From: Allotamlana fucoidanivorans
GTDB taxonomy: Bacteria > Bacteroidota > Bacteroidia > Flavobacteriales > Flavobacteriaceae
Length of the DNA stretch: 64,000 bases
NCBI RefSeq assembly: GCF_045788535.1
Contig: NZ_CP074074.1
Span: 744,001 to 808,000 of the forward strand
Reading direction: 5' to 3'
Part shown: positions 7,577-16,360 of the stretch, in pieces
Position numbering within the stretch: the stretch's first letter is position 1
Layout: each line of letters begins with the position of its first letter
Position numbers and translations under genes: made by a program
The notes under the pieces: model-generated
What the model saw: the letters and a program-made list of their open reading frames with translations, nothing else
What the model was told of the DNA's origin: nothing
Database searches by the model: none

Positions 7577-8870
7577 ATACAATTTGAAGAACAAAATAAT
7601 TCTTCTTACCGCGTTGCAATAACACAAATTTTCCATTGATTAAATCATTGGGGGTAATCTGGTAATCTTCTTTTACTTTTTCTTTATTGACGGATATAGA
7701 GTTTTCTTTTAAAGCGCGTCTAGCCTCTCCATTTGATTTTAAAAAGCCCCCTTTTTCTGCTAAAGCCCCTACAATATCTAATCCTGATTCTATTTCGACA
7801 CTTGCAACTTGCGCTTGTGGCACACCTTCAAACACATCTAAAAAAGTCTTTTCATTGAGTGCCTTCAAGTCGTCACTTGTTGATTTTCCAAAAAGAATAT
7901 TACTTGCTTTTATGGCATTATCTAAATCTTCTTGAGAATGTACCATTACCGTAATTTCTTCGGCCAAACGTTTCTGCAACACTCGTAAATGTGGCGCTTC
8001 TTGATGTTGCTCTATAATCGATGTAATCACTTCTTTTGATAAGAATGTGAATATTTTGACATATTTTTCAGCATCAATATCACTAGTATTTAACCAGTAT
8101 TGATAGAATTTATAGGGCGATGTTCTTTCGGCGTCAAGCCAAATATTACCACCTTCGGTTTTACCAAATTTAGTACCATCAGCTTTTGTGATTAACGGCC
8201 AGGTTAAGGCATAGCCTTTACCAGAATCAACCCGTCTTATCAACTCTGTACCTGTAGTAATATTTCCCCATTGATCACTTCCTCCCATTTGTAAGGTACA
8301 TTGTTTTTCTCGATATAAATGCAAAAAGTCATAACCCTGAACCAATTGATAGGTAAACTCAGTAAAGCTCATCCCTACAGAAGACTCTGATGACAGTCTT
8401 TTTTTAACAGAATCTTTGGCCATCATATAATTAACCGTAATATGCTTACCCACATCTCTAATAAAATCAAGAAACGAGAAAGTTTTCATCCAGTCATAAT
8501 TATTTACCATTAGGGCCGCATTATCAGCATCACTATCAAAATCTAAAAATCGTGACAACTGTTCTTTAATGGCATTTTGGTTATGTTTTAAAGTTTCTTC
8601 ATTGAGTAAATTTCGCTCGGCCGATTTACCTGAAGGATCACCTATCATACCAGTAGCACCTCCTACTAAAGCCACAGGTTTATGTCCTGCTAACTGAAAA
8701 TGTTTCAATCCCATAACACCAACCAAATGCCCAATATGTAAGGAATCAGCCGTTGGATCAATCCCAACATAAGCCAATCGCATGGCTTCCATTAGGTGTT
8801 CTTCAGTTCCTGGCATACTGTCTTGTATCATACCTCTCCAAGTTAATTCCTCTACAAAATTCTTTATCAT
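7575..8870 (-). CDS. tyrS: tyrosyl-tRNA synthetase
   Basis: A 431-residue class I aminoacyl-tRNA synthetase charging tRNA-Tyr. The HIGH motif is at residues 45-48 (LHIGHLVG), the KMSKS-equivalent is KFGKTEG, and the QGYDFLHLY and MGGSDQWGN signatures are present. A C-terminal S4 RNA-binding domain covers about 365-431. Normal length. Transcribed alone from a TATCTTTG promoter box about 30 nt upstream. Confidence 0.97.
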   Translation of the reverse strand: MIKNFVEELTWRGMIQDSMPGTEEHLMEAMRLAYVGIDPTADSLHIGHLVGVMGLKHFQLAGHKPVALVGGATGMIGDPSGKSAERNLLNEETLKHNQNAIKEQLSRFLDFDSDADNAALMVNNYDWMKTFSFLDFIRDVGKHITVNYMMAKDSVKKRLSSESSVGMSFTEFTYQLVQGYDFLHLYREKQCTLQMGGSDQWGNITTGTELIRRVDSGKGYALTWPLITKADGTKFGKTEGGNIWLDAERTSPYKFYQYWLNTSDIDAEKYVKIFTFLSKEVITSIIEQHQEAPHLRVLQKRLAEEITVMVHSQEDLDNAIKASNILFGKSTSDDLKALNEKTFLDVFEGVPQAQVASVEIESGLDIVGALAEKGGFLKSNGEARRALKENSISVNKEKVKEDYQITPNDLINGKFVLLQRGKKNYFVLQIV

Positions 8871-8895
8871 TTTATCTCAATTTTTAAAACCAAGG

Positions 8896-8903
8896 CAAAG
8901 ATA
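8896..8903 (-). promoter_or_regulatory. -7 promoter box of tyrS
   Basis: The minus strand reads TATCTTTG, 26 nt upstream of the tyrS ATG. No clean -33 box is seen at the ideal spacing. Confidence 0.45.
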
Positions 8904-8956
8904 AAAATACGCTTAGAATTTGGCAGCAATAATGAATAATTCTTTAATTTAGTTCC

Positions 8957-9964
8957 ATGATTTTAGTTACAGGAGGTACAGGCTTAGTAGGAGCTCATTT
9001 ATTATATAGACTGGTTAGCACTCATAAAAAAGTAAGGGCTATTTACAGAAATGAAAAAAAACTAACCAAAACGAAACAGGTTTTTGCTGGCTATACTAAA
9101 AACAGTGAGGCTCTTTTTAATACCATTGAATGGGTTATGGCCGACATTCTTGATATCTCAGCCCTAGATGCCGCATTTAAAAATGTCACGCATGTATATC
9201 ATTGTGCAGCCTTTGTGTCTTTTGAGCCTGACAAATACCACCTCTTAAGAAAGATAAATATTGAAGGGACCGCTAATATTGTAAACCTAGCTATGGCACA
9301 CCAAGTGACAAAACTATGCTATGCAAGTTCTGTTGCCACGCTGGGAAGAATGTTAAATAATGCACCTATAACAGAATCCACTTTTTGGAATCCTGAGGCA
9401 GAGAATACCGTTTATGCGATTACAAAATATGGTGCAGAAATGGAGGTTTGGCGTGCCACTCAAGAAGGTTTAAATGCTGTTATGGTAAATCCTGGTGTTA
9501 TTTTAGGGGCTGGTATATGGCAATACGGATCGGGAAGTTTGTTCAAACGCGCTCACCGCGGATTAAAATATTTCTCCTCTGGAACCGTAGCCTTGGTTGC
9601 GGTTGAAGATGTGGTTGCCATCATGATAAAACTAATGGAAAGCGACATCCACAAAGAGCGTTTTATTTTAGTAGCTGAAAACTGGACATATAAAGATTTT
9701 CTATGTGCTTTAGCTCACTCAGTAAATGCAAAACCACCAAAAGCATTAGCTTCAAAACGTCTTTTAAATATAGCATGGAGACTGGATTGGCTCAAGCAAA
9801 AGCTTACTGGCAAAAGCAGGGTTTTAACCAAACAATTAACACACGCTATATCATCAGAAAAAAACTTTAGCAGCGAAAAAGTTATAAAAGCCCTTGATTA
9901 TAATTTTAAACCTATTGACAGCACTATTTCTCAGGTAGGGCAACACTATCTGAAACAGGAGTAA
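8957..9964 (+). CDS. NAD-dependent epimerase/dehydratase (extended SDR)
   Basis: A 335-residue extended short-chain dehydrogenase. The N-terminal nucleotide-binding motif is VTGGTGLVGAHLL (residues 4-16) and the catalytic Tyr-Lys lies in YAITKYGAE, followed by VMVNPGVILG. The closest recognisable relatives are 3-beta-hydroxysteroid dehydrogenase- or dihydroflavonol reductase-like SDRs; the substrate cannot be read from sequence. Its last 41 nt overlap the convergent DUF4296 gene. Confidence 0.82.
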   Translation: MILVTGGTGLVGAHLLYRLVSTHKKVRAIYRNEKKLTKTKQVFAGYTKNSEALFNTIEWVMADILDISALDAAFKNVTHVYHCAAFVSFEPDKYHLLRKINIEGTANIVNLAMAHQVTKLCYASSVATLGRMLNNAPITESTFWNPEAENTVYAITKYGAEMEVWRATQEGLNAVMVNPGVILGAGIWQYGSGSLFKRAHRGLKYFSSGTVALVAVEDVVAIMIKLMESDIHKERFILVAENWTYKDFLCALAHSVNAKPPKALASKRLLNIAWRLDWLKQKLTGKSRVLTKQLTHAISSEKNFSSEKVIKALDYNFKPIDSTISQVGQHYLKQE

Positions 9965-10496
9965 TTAATAAGGTATCTTGTTTTTCTGATTCTTTTTCAA
10001 TCAGAATTTTTCTAATAGAATCTCTTTTTCTTAACATTGTTAAAGAATCTAATTGTTTAAAGCCTATCAAAAGGGTGTCAATGTCTTTTTCAATTCTAAT
10101 AGCTCTTAAAGAATCCTCTTCTCTTTTTGTTTGTTCCTTCCACTCTAAAGCTTCTTGATCTTTAAGTTTTATATTGAGGCGTTCTAAACTATCAACAATA
10201 ATTTTAAAAATCTCTTCATAGAGGTCCATATGATAGGCATAATAGCTGTTACTTTTTGCAAACTGCAAACTATCAATACCATGCTTTTTAAAAACATAAG
10301 AATTAATATCAAGATTGTTTTCTCGCATAATCCTTTTGTTCTTGGTATTTGCGGTGGTTAACAACTTGGCATCAATTAATATATTAACCATTTTATCCTT
10401 AGGAATTAAATCCTCAGGTTTTTCTGGACCTTTATATTCATTACACCCCAGAAAAACACATCCTACTACAAAACCAATACTAAATCGTCTTATCAT
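9924..10496 (-). CDS. DUF4296 lipoprotein
   Basis: A 190-residue protein with a lipoprotein signal (lipobox VFLGC, Cys18), then the DUF4296 region (PKDKMVNILIDAKLL, SYVFKKHGIDSLQFAKSNSYYA, YEEIFKIIVDSLERL). The C-terminal half is charged and probably coiled coil. Function unknown; the family is essentially confined to Bacteroidota. Its ATG overlaps the dihydroorotase stop by 4 nt (ATGA), indicating translational coupling. Confidence 0.85.
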   Translation of the reverse strand: MIRRFSIGFVVGCVFLGCNEYKGPEKPEDLIPKDKMVNILIDAKLLTTANTKNKRIMRENNLDINSYVFKKHGIDSLQFAKSNSYYAYHMDLYEEIFKIIVDSLERLNIKLKDQEALEWKEQTKREEDSLRAIRIEKDIDTLLIGFKQLDSLTMLRKRDSIRKILIEKESEKQDTLLITPVSDSVALPEK

Positions 10497-11839
10497 CTGT
10501 TAAAAGTTAATCTTTTAGCAGCCTTTACCTCTTTAAATTTACCATTTTGATATACCAATGTACCATTTAAAAACGTATCTGTGATTCTAGACTTGAATGT
10601 AGAACCTTCAAAAGGCGACCAACCACATTTATAGAGGATATTTTCTTTTTGAACTGTAATTGGATTATTCAAATCAACTAAAACCAAATCGGCATAATAT
10701 CCTTCTCTAATATACCCGCGTCTCTCAATTTGAAACAAAATAGCTGGATTATGGCACATTTTCTCTACCACCTTTTCAAGTGATATTTTTCCTTTATGAT
10801 ACATCTCTAACATGGCTTGTAAGGCATGTTGCACCAAAGGCCCTCCTGAAGGCGCTTTAGTATAAACATTATCTTTTTCAGCCTTAGTATGCGGCGCATG
10901 GTCTGTTGCAATAACATCAATTCTGCCATCTAATAAGGCTTTCCATAAAGCATCTCTGTCTGCAGCTGTTTTAACGGCAGGATTCCACTTAATATGCGTC
11001 CCTTTTGTTTTATAATCTTCATCTGAAAACCATAAATGATGCACACAAACCTCAGCTGTGATTTTTTTATCCTTTAAAGGAATTTTATTCGTAAATAATT
11101 GTGTCTCTTTACCTGTTGACAAATGAAAAATATGCAATCTGGCTCCTGTTTTTTTTGCAAGTTCAATAGCTTTAGAAGAAGACAAATAACAAGCTTCCTC
11201 ACTTCTAATTAATGGATGACAATCAACAGGAATATCATCACCAAATTCATCATGATATTTCTTAAAGTTTCTTTTTATTGTCCCCTCATCTTCACAATGT
11301 ACAGAGATAACCATATCTGTACTCTTAAATATTTTTTCAAGAACTTCAGGGTCATCAACCAACATATTTCCTGTTGAAGAACCTAAAAATAGTTTTAACC
11401 CAGCAACCTGATTTTTATCTAACTTTAATATTTCCTCTAAGTTATCATTAGTGCCTCCAAACATGAACGAATAATTAGCATACGATGTTTTTGCCGCAAT
11501 ATCAAACTTCTCTTCTAATTTCTCTACAGTAGTGGTTTGCGGATTTGTATTGGGCATTTCAACAAAAGATGTGATGCCTCCTGCTATTGCCGCTCTAGAT
11601 TCTGTTTCAATATTAGCCTTATGTGTTAAACCTGGCTCTCTAAAATGAACCTGATCATCAATAACCCCTGGCAACACGTATTTTCCTTCGGCATCTATAA
11701 GTAAAACATCTGCTGATTTTGGACTTATGGATGCTTCAACTTGTTTAATATACTCGCCTTCAATTAAAATATCGCCACTCATTATTGTACCTTCATTTAC
11801 AATTTTGGCATTTTTTATTAGTGTTATTTTATTTCTCAT
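10493..11839 (-). CDS. pyrC: dihydroorotase (type I amidohydrolase)
   Basis: A 448-residue amidohydrolase, by family the third step of pyrimidine synthesis (carbamoyl-aspartate to dihydroorotate). Visible motifs: GVIDDQVHFREPGLTHK, VEMPNTNPQT, GLKLFLGSSTGNM with the carbamylated-Lys position, VHCED, HIFHLST, and ATDHAPHT with the catalytic Asp. The first metal motif is DDQVH (Gln63, His65) rather than the usual DxHxH, so one expected zinc ligand is missing; this may be a Bacteroidota variant. It sits between the polyprenol-phosphate mannosyltransferase and DUF4296 genes. The call as functional dihydroorotase is likely, not certain. Confidence 0.85.
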   Translation of the reverse strand: MRNKITLIKNAKIVNEGTIMSGDILIEGEYIKQVEASISPKSADVLLIDAEGKYVLPGVIDDQVHFREPGLTHKANIETESRAAIAGGITSFVEMPNTNPQTTTVEKLEEKFDIAAKTSYANYSFMFGGTNDNLEEILKLDKNQVAGLKLFLGSSTGNMLVDDPEVLEKIFKSTDMVISVHCEDEGTIKRNFKKYHDEFGDDIPVDCHPLIRSEEACYLSSSKAIELAKKTGARLHIFHLSTGKETQLFTNKIPLKDKKITAEVCVHHLWFSDEDYKTKGTHIKWNPAVKTAADRDALWKALLDGRIDVIATDHAPHTKAEKDNVYTKAPSGGPLVQHALQAMLEMYHKGKISLEKVVEKMCHNPAILFQIERRGYIREGYYADLVLVDLNNPITVQKENILYKCGWSPFEGSTFKSRITDTFLNGTLVYQNGKFKEVKAAKRLTFNR

Positions 11840-11850
11840 AGTTAATACAC

Positions 11851-12576
11851 TTATGACTTCTGCAATAAACTTTTTAATTTCATGGATATGACCCCAAAAA
11901 TAGCTTCTGAAATAATCCCAGAACTCAGTTTAGACTCCCCTTTAGTCCTATCTGTAAAAATAACAGGAACTTCAACAATATTAAACTGTTTTAAATACGC
12001 TTTAAATTTCATTTCAATTTGAAAGGCGTAACCAATAAACTTAATGTTATCTAAATCTATAGCTTCCAGCACTTCGCGTTTGTAGCATACAAAACCAGCT
12101 GTAGTATCATTTATTTTCATTCCTGTAATTAAGCGTACATATTTTGATGCTAAATAGGACATAAGTACCCTACTCATTGGCCAATTAACCACATTAACAC
12201 CCGTTATATATCTGGAACCAATAGATAGATCTGCTCCATCAACCGCACAAGCTTCATATAATCGCATAATATCATTGGGGTTATGCGAAAAATCGGCATC
12301 CATTTCAAAAATATATTTATAGCCTCTACTTAAGCTCCACTTAAACCCGTGAATATAAGCTGTACCTAAGCCTGATTTTTCTCGTCGGACTTCAAGAAAT
12401 AGTCTGTCTAAAAATTCTTTTTGCAGTTCTTTTACTTTTAACGCCGTGAGATCGGGAGAGTTATCATCTACAACAAGAACATGCAATTGGTTAGACTGTA
12501 GTAAAACAGCTCTAATAATGGCTTCTATGTTTTCAATCTCATTATATGTAGGTATAATAACAACCGTATTGGACAT
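11851..12576 (-). CDS. polyprenol monophosphomannose synthase (GT2)
   Basis: A family 2 glycosyltransferase resembling dolichol-phosphate mannosyltransferase, which moves mannose from GDP-mannose to a polyprenyl phosphate at the inner membrane. VIIPTYNEIENIEAII opens the fold, VVDDNSPD and EMDADFSHNP are the nucleotide/metal motifs, and DNIKFIGYAFQIEMKF follows. There is no C-terminal membrane domain. The frame stays open to a TTG at 12615, but I chose the ATG at 12576 because the family begins right before VVIIPTYNE; ATG 12582 is also possible. It lies 11 nt upstream of the dihydroorotase gene. Confidence 0.9.
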   Translation of the reverse strand: MSNTVVIIPTYNEIENIEAIIRAVLLQSNQLHVLVVDDNSPDLTALKVKELQKEFLDRLFLEVRREKSGLGTAYIHGFKWSLSRGYKYIFEMDADFSHNPNDIMRLYEACAVDGADLSIGSRYITGVNVVNWPMSRVLMSYLASKYVRLITGMKINDTTAGFVCYKREVLEAIDLDNIKFIGYAFQIEMKFKAYLKQFNIVEVPVIFTDRTKGESKLSSGIISEAIFGVISMKLKSLLQKS

Positions 12577-12697
12577 ATTCATATGGTACTGAAACCTCGT
12601 ATTTTTATTTAGCAAATGTACATCAATAAGCCTGTATTTTTTTTAAATATTTGCTAATAATATAAGCCAAAATTAAAATTTATAATAATTTTACCCC

Positions 12698-13345
12698 ATG
12701 CTACGTCAAATAGTTTCAAATGAGTTGTTTACCGTGTTATTAATCATCTGTTTGATGATTGTTGCTATTGCTAAAATAATGGCTCCTAAGCGGTTTTATG
12801 ATTTTATTCTTGTTTTAGGAAATGATAAATATTTAAAGATTTATTCAAGAGAACAGAAATTTTTCGACAAATTTGATGCACTCCTTTTTTCAAACCTTAT
12901 CATTTCATTATCTATATTTTGCTTTATTATTTATAGATTTTCCAATGAAACCAACAAGATTCCAATAAATGACATGTTTAAGCTTGCTGTTGGGGCAAGC
13001 GTGTTTATTTTAATAAAAGTACTTGTAGAACGTCTAATAGGCAGCCTTTTTGAAATTGATAAACTTACAGATCAATACCTCTTTCAAAAAATCACCTTTA
13101 AAAATTATTTGGGCATCATACTTCTGCCTATCAATGCTTTACTTATTTATTCTTTTCAGCCTACATTAAGTTTTATTTATGGTATCGTTACCTTACTGTT
13201 TATAATTAATATTATGGGACTAATTAGTTCATTTAAAAGCAATCAAAGTCTTTTAAAACACAACTTGTTCTATTTTATTTTGTATCTTTGCGCTCTTGAA
13301 ATTGCACCCTATATTATTTTATATAAGGTATTTATTAGCAACTAA
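12698..13345 (+). CDS. DUF4271 membrane protein
   Basis: A 215-residue protein with about six hydrophobic helices and a family-like middle section (FDALLFSNLIISLSIFCFI, then LVERLIGSLFEID). Function unknown. It is 20 nt upstream of hemD in the same direction, a pairing I recognise from other Flavobacteriaceae, and diverges from the mannosyltransferase/dihydroorotase run. Confidence 0.85.
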   Translation: MLRQIVSNELFTVLLIICLMIVAIAKIMAPKRFYDFILVLGNDKYLKIYSREQKFFDKFDALLFSNLIISLSIFCFIIYRFSNETNKIPINDMFKLAVGASVFILIKVLVERLIGSLFEIDKLTDQYLFQKITFKNYLGIILLPINALLIYSFQPTLSFIYGIVTLLFIINIMGLISSFKSNQSLLKHNLFYFILYLCALEIAPYIILYKVFISN

Positions 13346-13365
13346 GACAAACTACGTACCCATCT

Positions 13366-14118
13366 ATGAAAGTAAAAACAATTTTAGTATCTCAGCCAGA
13401 ACCTAAAATAGAGAACTCGCCTTACTTTGATTTACAGGAAAAACAACGCGTAAAAATTGACTTCAGACCTTTTATTCACGTTGAAGGTGTACCTGCCAAA
13501 GAAATCAGACAACAAAAAGTGGATCTAAATAATTATACAGCAATTATTTTAACTAGTAGAAATGCTGTTGATCATTTTTTTAGAGTTGCTGAAGAAATGC
13601 GTTTTAAGGTTCCTGATACCATGAAATACTTTTGCCAAAGTGAAGCTGTGGCTTACTACTTGCAAAAATATGTGGTTTACAGAAAACGTAAAATTTATGT
13701 TGGAAAAAGAACGTTTCCTGAGCTTACACCATTAATTAAGAAATATAAGGACGAAAAGTTCTTATTACCAAATACAGACAAGGTAAAACCATTGGTTCCT
13801 GAAACATTAAATGCTTTAGGGGTAAACTGGAAACAAGCCACATTTTATAAAACGGTGGTAAGTGACCTATCTGATTTAGCTAATGTATATTATGATGTTT
13901 TAGTATTTTTTAGTCCGTCTGGAATTGAATCGTTATTTCAAAACTTCCCAGACTTTAAACAAAATGATACTAGAATAGCTGTTTTTGGAAACACGACAAT
14001 TCAAGCCGTTGAAGAAAAAGGATTGCGTGTAGATATTGCTGCCCCAACTCCAGAAACACCTTCAATGACTATGGCTCTTGAAAAATATATTGAAAAAGTT
14101 AATAAAGGAAAAAAATAA
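13366..14118 (+). CDS. hemD: uroporphyrinogen-III synthase
   Basis: A 250-residue HemD-family protein that closes hydroxymethylbilane to uroporphyrinogen III in haem synthesis. The two-domain HEM4 pattern is visible: AIILTSRNAVDHFF in the first half and VLVFFSPSGIESLF followed by IAVFGNTTIQAVEEKG and APTPETPSMTMALEKYI in the second. HemD sequences are very divergent, so the call rests on these conserved strands. It is followed by a strong bidirectional terminator. Confidence 0.88.
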   Translation: MKVKTILVSQPEPKIENSPYFDLQEKQRVKIDFRPFIHVEGVPAKEIRQQKVDLNNYTAIILTSRNAVDHFFRVAEEMRFKVPDTMKYFCQSEAVAYYLQKYVVYRKRKIYVGKRTFPELTPLIKKYKDEKFLLPNTDKVKPLVPETLNALGVNWKQATFYKTVVSDLSDLANVYYDVLVFFSPSGIESLFQNFPDFKQNDTRIAVFGNTTIQAVEEKGLRVDIAAPTPETPSMTMALEKYIEKVNKGKK

Positions 14119-14136
14119 TTCAAAACGTTTTCAAAT

Positions 14137-14181
14137 AAAAAAAGAGGATGATATATTAAAAACATATCATCCTCTTTTTTT
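14137..14181. terminator. bidirectional terminator between hemD and pckA
   Basis: A perfect 18-bp stem with A/T tracts on both sides (AGAGGATGATAT and ATATCATCCTCT core) and a 9-nt loop, placed between convergent genes, so it works on either strand. Confidence 0.92.
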
Positions 14182-14187
14182 ATCGTT

Positions 14188-15804
14188 CTAAAACGCATAG
14201 CGCTGTGGCCCGCCTCGTCTTATCTCCTCATTACAATGTGCTTCAAACTTCTTAAAATTTTCTCTAAAAGCATTAGTTAGTTTGAACGCCATCGTGTAAT
14301 ATGCTTCATCATCATTCCAAGTTTGTCTCGGACTCAATACACTGGTTGGCACCCCAGGGCATGTTCTAGGTTGCGCCACACCAAAAACCGAATGAATATG
14401 GTAATCATCATAATTGTATAAACCTAAATCACCATTTAAAACCGCATTAATCATGGCTCGGGTATATTTTAGTTTCATTCTGGTTCCAACACCATAAGGT
14501 CCGCCAGTCCATCCTGTGTTTACCAACCAAACATTCACCCCTGCTTCAATCATTTTATTACTCAACATTTCGGCATATTTTGAAGGGTGTAACGGCATAA
14601 ATGGCGCCCCAAAACAGGCAGAAAACGAAGGCACTGGCTCTACTACACCAGCTTCAGTTCCTGCTACTTTTGCCGTATAGCCAGATATAAAATGATAAGC
14701 CGCTTGGCTTGGTGTTAATTTTGATATTGGTGGAATCACCCCAAAAGCATCGGCCGTTAAAAAGAAAATATTTTTTGGATTTTTCCCTATCGAAGGAACT
14801 TTAATATTTTCAATATGATTAATAGGATAACTTACTCTTGTGTTTTGCGTAATAGAGGTATTAGTAAAATCTACATGACCCGCTTCATCTAACACTACAT
14901 TCTCAAGTATAGCACCTTTCTTTATAGCATCGTAAATCTCTGGTTCATTGTCTCTACATAAGTTAATAACCTTAGCATAACAGCCACCCTCAAAATTAAA
15001 GATGGTATTTTCTTGGGTCCAACCATGTTCATCGTCACCAATTAAACTTCTATTAGGATCTGTAGAAAGGGTTGTTTTTCCCGTACCAGACAACCCGAAA
15101 AAAATAGCCGTATCTCCCCCTTTACCCACATTAGCACTACAATGCATAGGAAGTGTTTTCTTGTAAACAGGCAATATAAAATTAAGGGCAGAAAATATGC
15201 CTTTCTTTATTTCACCCGTATAACCTGTGCCTCCAATTAAAGCAATTTTCTTAGAGAAATTTAATATAGCAAAGTTATGTTGTCTTGTACCATCAATATC
15301 GGGATTGGCCATAAAACCTGGCGCATTAACTACTAGCCATTCTGGATCAAAATGTTCTAGTTCTTCTTCAGTTGGACGCAAAAACATATTATAAGCAAAT
15401 TGATTGCTCCAAGGATACTCATTTATAACCCGAATATTCAATTTATAATTTTCATCGGCACACGCACAACTATCTCTTACAAAGACTTCTTTTCCAGACA
15501 AATAGCTTATCACCTTATTATACAATGCATCAAATTTTTCGGAAGAAAACGGAATATTAATATTCCCCCACCAAACAAGATGTTCGGTAACCTCATCTTT
15601 AACAATAAACCGATCTTTTGGCGACCTTCCTGTAAATTCACCTGTTCTTACAGCTAATGCCCCAGATGACGCCTCAACACCTTGGTTTTTATCAAGCGTA
15701 ATATGATGAAGCGCTTCAGGTGATAATTGATAATTGACCTGAGCGTTTGTTATACCATATTTCTCCAACGAAATCGTTTTCGTAAATTGATTAAAGCTAC
15801 TCAT
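14188..15804 (-). CDS. pckA: phosphoenolpyruvate carboxykinase (ATP)
   Basis: A 538-residue gluconeogenic enzyme converting oxaloacetate and ATP to phosphoenolpyruvate. The kinase-1a P-loop GLSGTGKTTLSTD, the metal/ATP motif LIGDDEHGW and the FEGGCYAKVINL signature are present, as is the oxaloacetate-binding TGRSPKDRF region near residue 55. Normal length for the ATP-dependent type. Transcribed alone, with a TAATTTTG -7 box 27 nt upstream of the ATG. Confidence 0.97.
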   Translation of the reverse strand: MSSFNQFTKTISLEKYGITNAQVNYQLSPEALHHITLDKNQGVEASSGALAVRTGEFTGRSPKDRFIVKDEVTEHLVWWGNINIPFSSEKFDALYNKVISYLSGKEVFVRDSCACADENYKLNIRVINEYPWSNQFAYNMFLRPTEEELEHFDPEWLVVNAPGFMANPDIDGTRQHNFAILNFSKKIALIGGTGYTGEIKKGIFSALNFILPVYKKTLPMHCSANVGKGGDTAIFFGLSGTGKTTLSTDPNRSLIGDDEHGWTQENTIFNFEGGCYAKVINLCRDNEPEIYDAIKKGAILENVVLDEAGHVDFTNTSITQNTRVSYPINHIENIKVPSIGKNPKNIFFLTADAFGVIPPISKLTPSQAAYHFISGYTAKVAGTEAGVVEPVPSFSACFGAPFMPLHPSKYAEMLSNKMIEAGVNVWLVNTGWTGGPYGVGTRMKLKYTRAMINAVLNGDLGLYNYDDYHIHSVFGVAQPRTCPGVPTSVLSPRQTWNDDEAYYTMAFKLTNAFRENFKKFEAHCNEEIRRGGPQRYAF

Positions 15805-15830
15805 TTAATAGAAAATTAATAGTTATACAG

Positions 15831-15838
15831 CAAAATTA
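15831..15838 (-). promoter_or_regulatory. -7 promoter box of pckA
   Basis: The minus strand reads TAATTTTG, a TAnnTTTG match 27 nt from the start codon; the -33 element is not clear. Confidence 0.4.
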
Positions 15839-15879
15839 TGATAATTATTTTAAATAATTCGTATTATAAAAGATAGTTA

Positions 15880-16263
15880 TTACTTGTTTTTTACGAAATT
15901 CATAATTAAAACCACCCAAGCGCTAATGAACAGTAAACCTCCAATTGGGGTTATAAAACCAATACGTTTAAAATTGAAATTAGTTAATGCATTTGTGGCA
16001 AGTCCATAAATGGAACCAGAAAAAAACAACACGCCAAATAAAACGAAACAACCTACATAATTTTTAGTTTTTTGTGACAGCCTTTCAGACCCTCCAACAA
16101 ACAACAATAAAAGCGCATGATACATTTGATATTTCACACCAGTTTCAAATGTTTGTAGTGCTTCTAAAGAGATTAACTCTTTTAAACTATGCGCACCAAA
16201 TGCACCAATTATAATACTAAGCCCTCCAAGTACTGCTCCTAAAGTTAAAATATTTCTACTCAT
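15880..16263 (-). CDS. DUF423 small membrane protein
   Basis: A 127-residue protein of the DUF423 (YgdD-like) family with four predicted membrane helices. The signatures IIGAFGAHSLKE near the N-terminus and TGVKYQMYHALLLLFVG in the middle are typical. Function unknown. It is separate from pckA and has the family's usual length. Confidence 0.9.
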   Translation of the reverse strand: MSRNILTLGAVLGGLSIIIGAFGAHSLKELISLEALQTFETGVKYQMYHALLLLFVGGSERLSQKTKNYVGCFVLFGVLFFSGSIYGLATNALTNFNFKRIGFITPIGGLLFISAWVVLIMNFVKNK

Positions 16264-16360
16264 TAAAATTAAATTATTCTTAATAAAAATTTATTTTTAC
16301 TAACAAATGGTTAGTTTTTGTTCTCATTAAACGCCAAACTTAAAACACTTTACACTAAAT

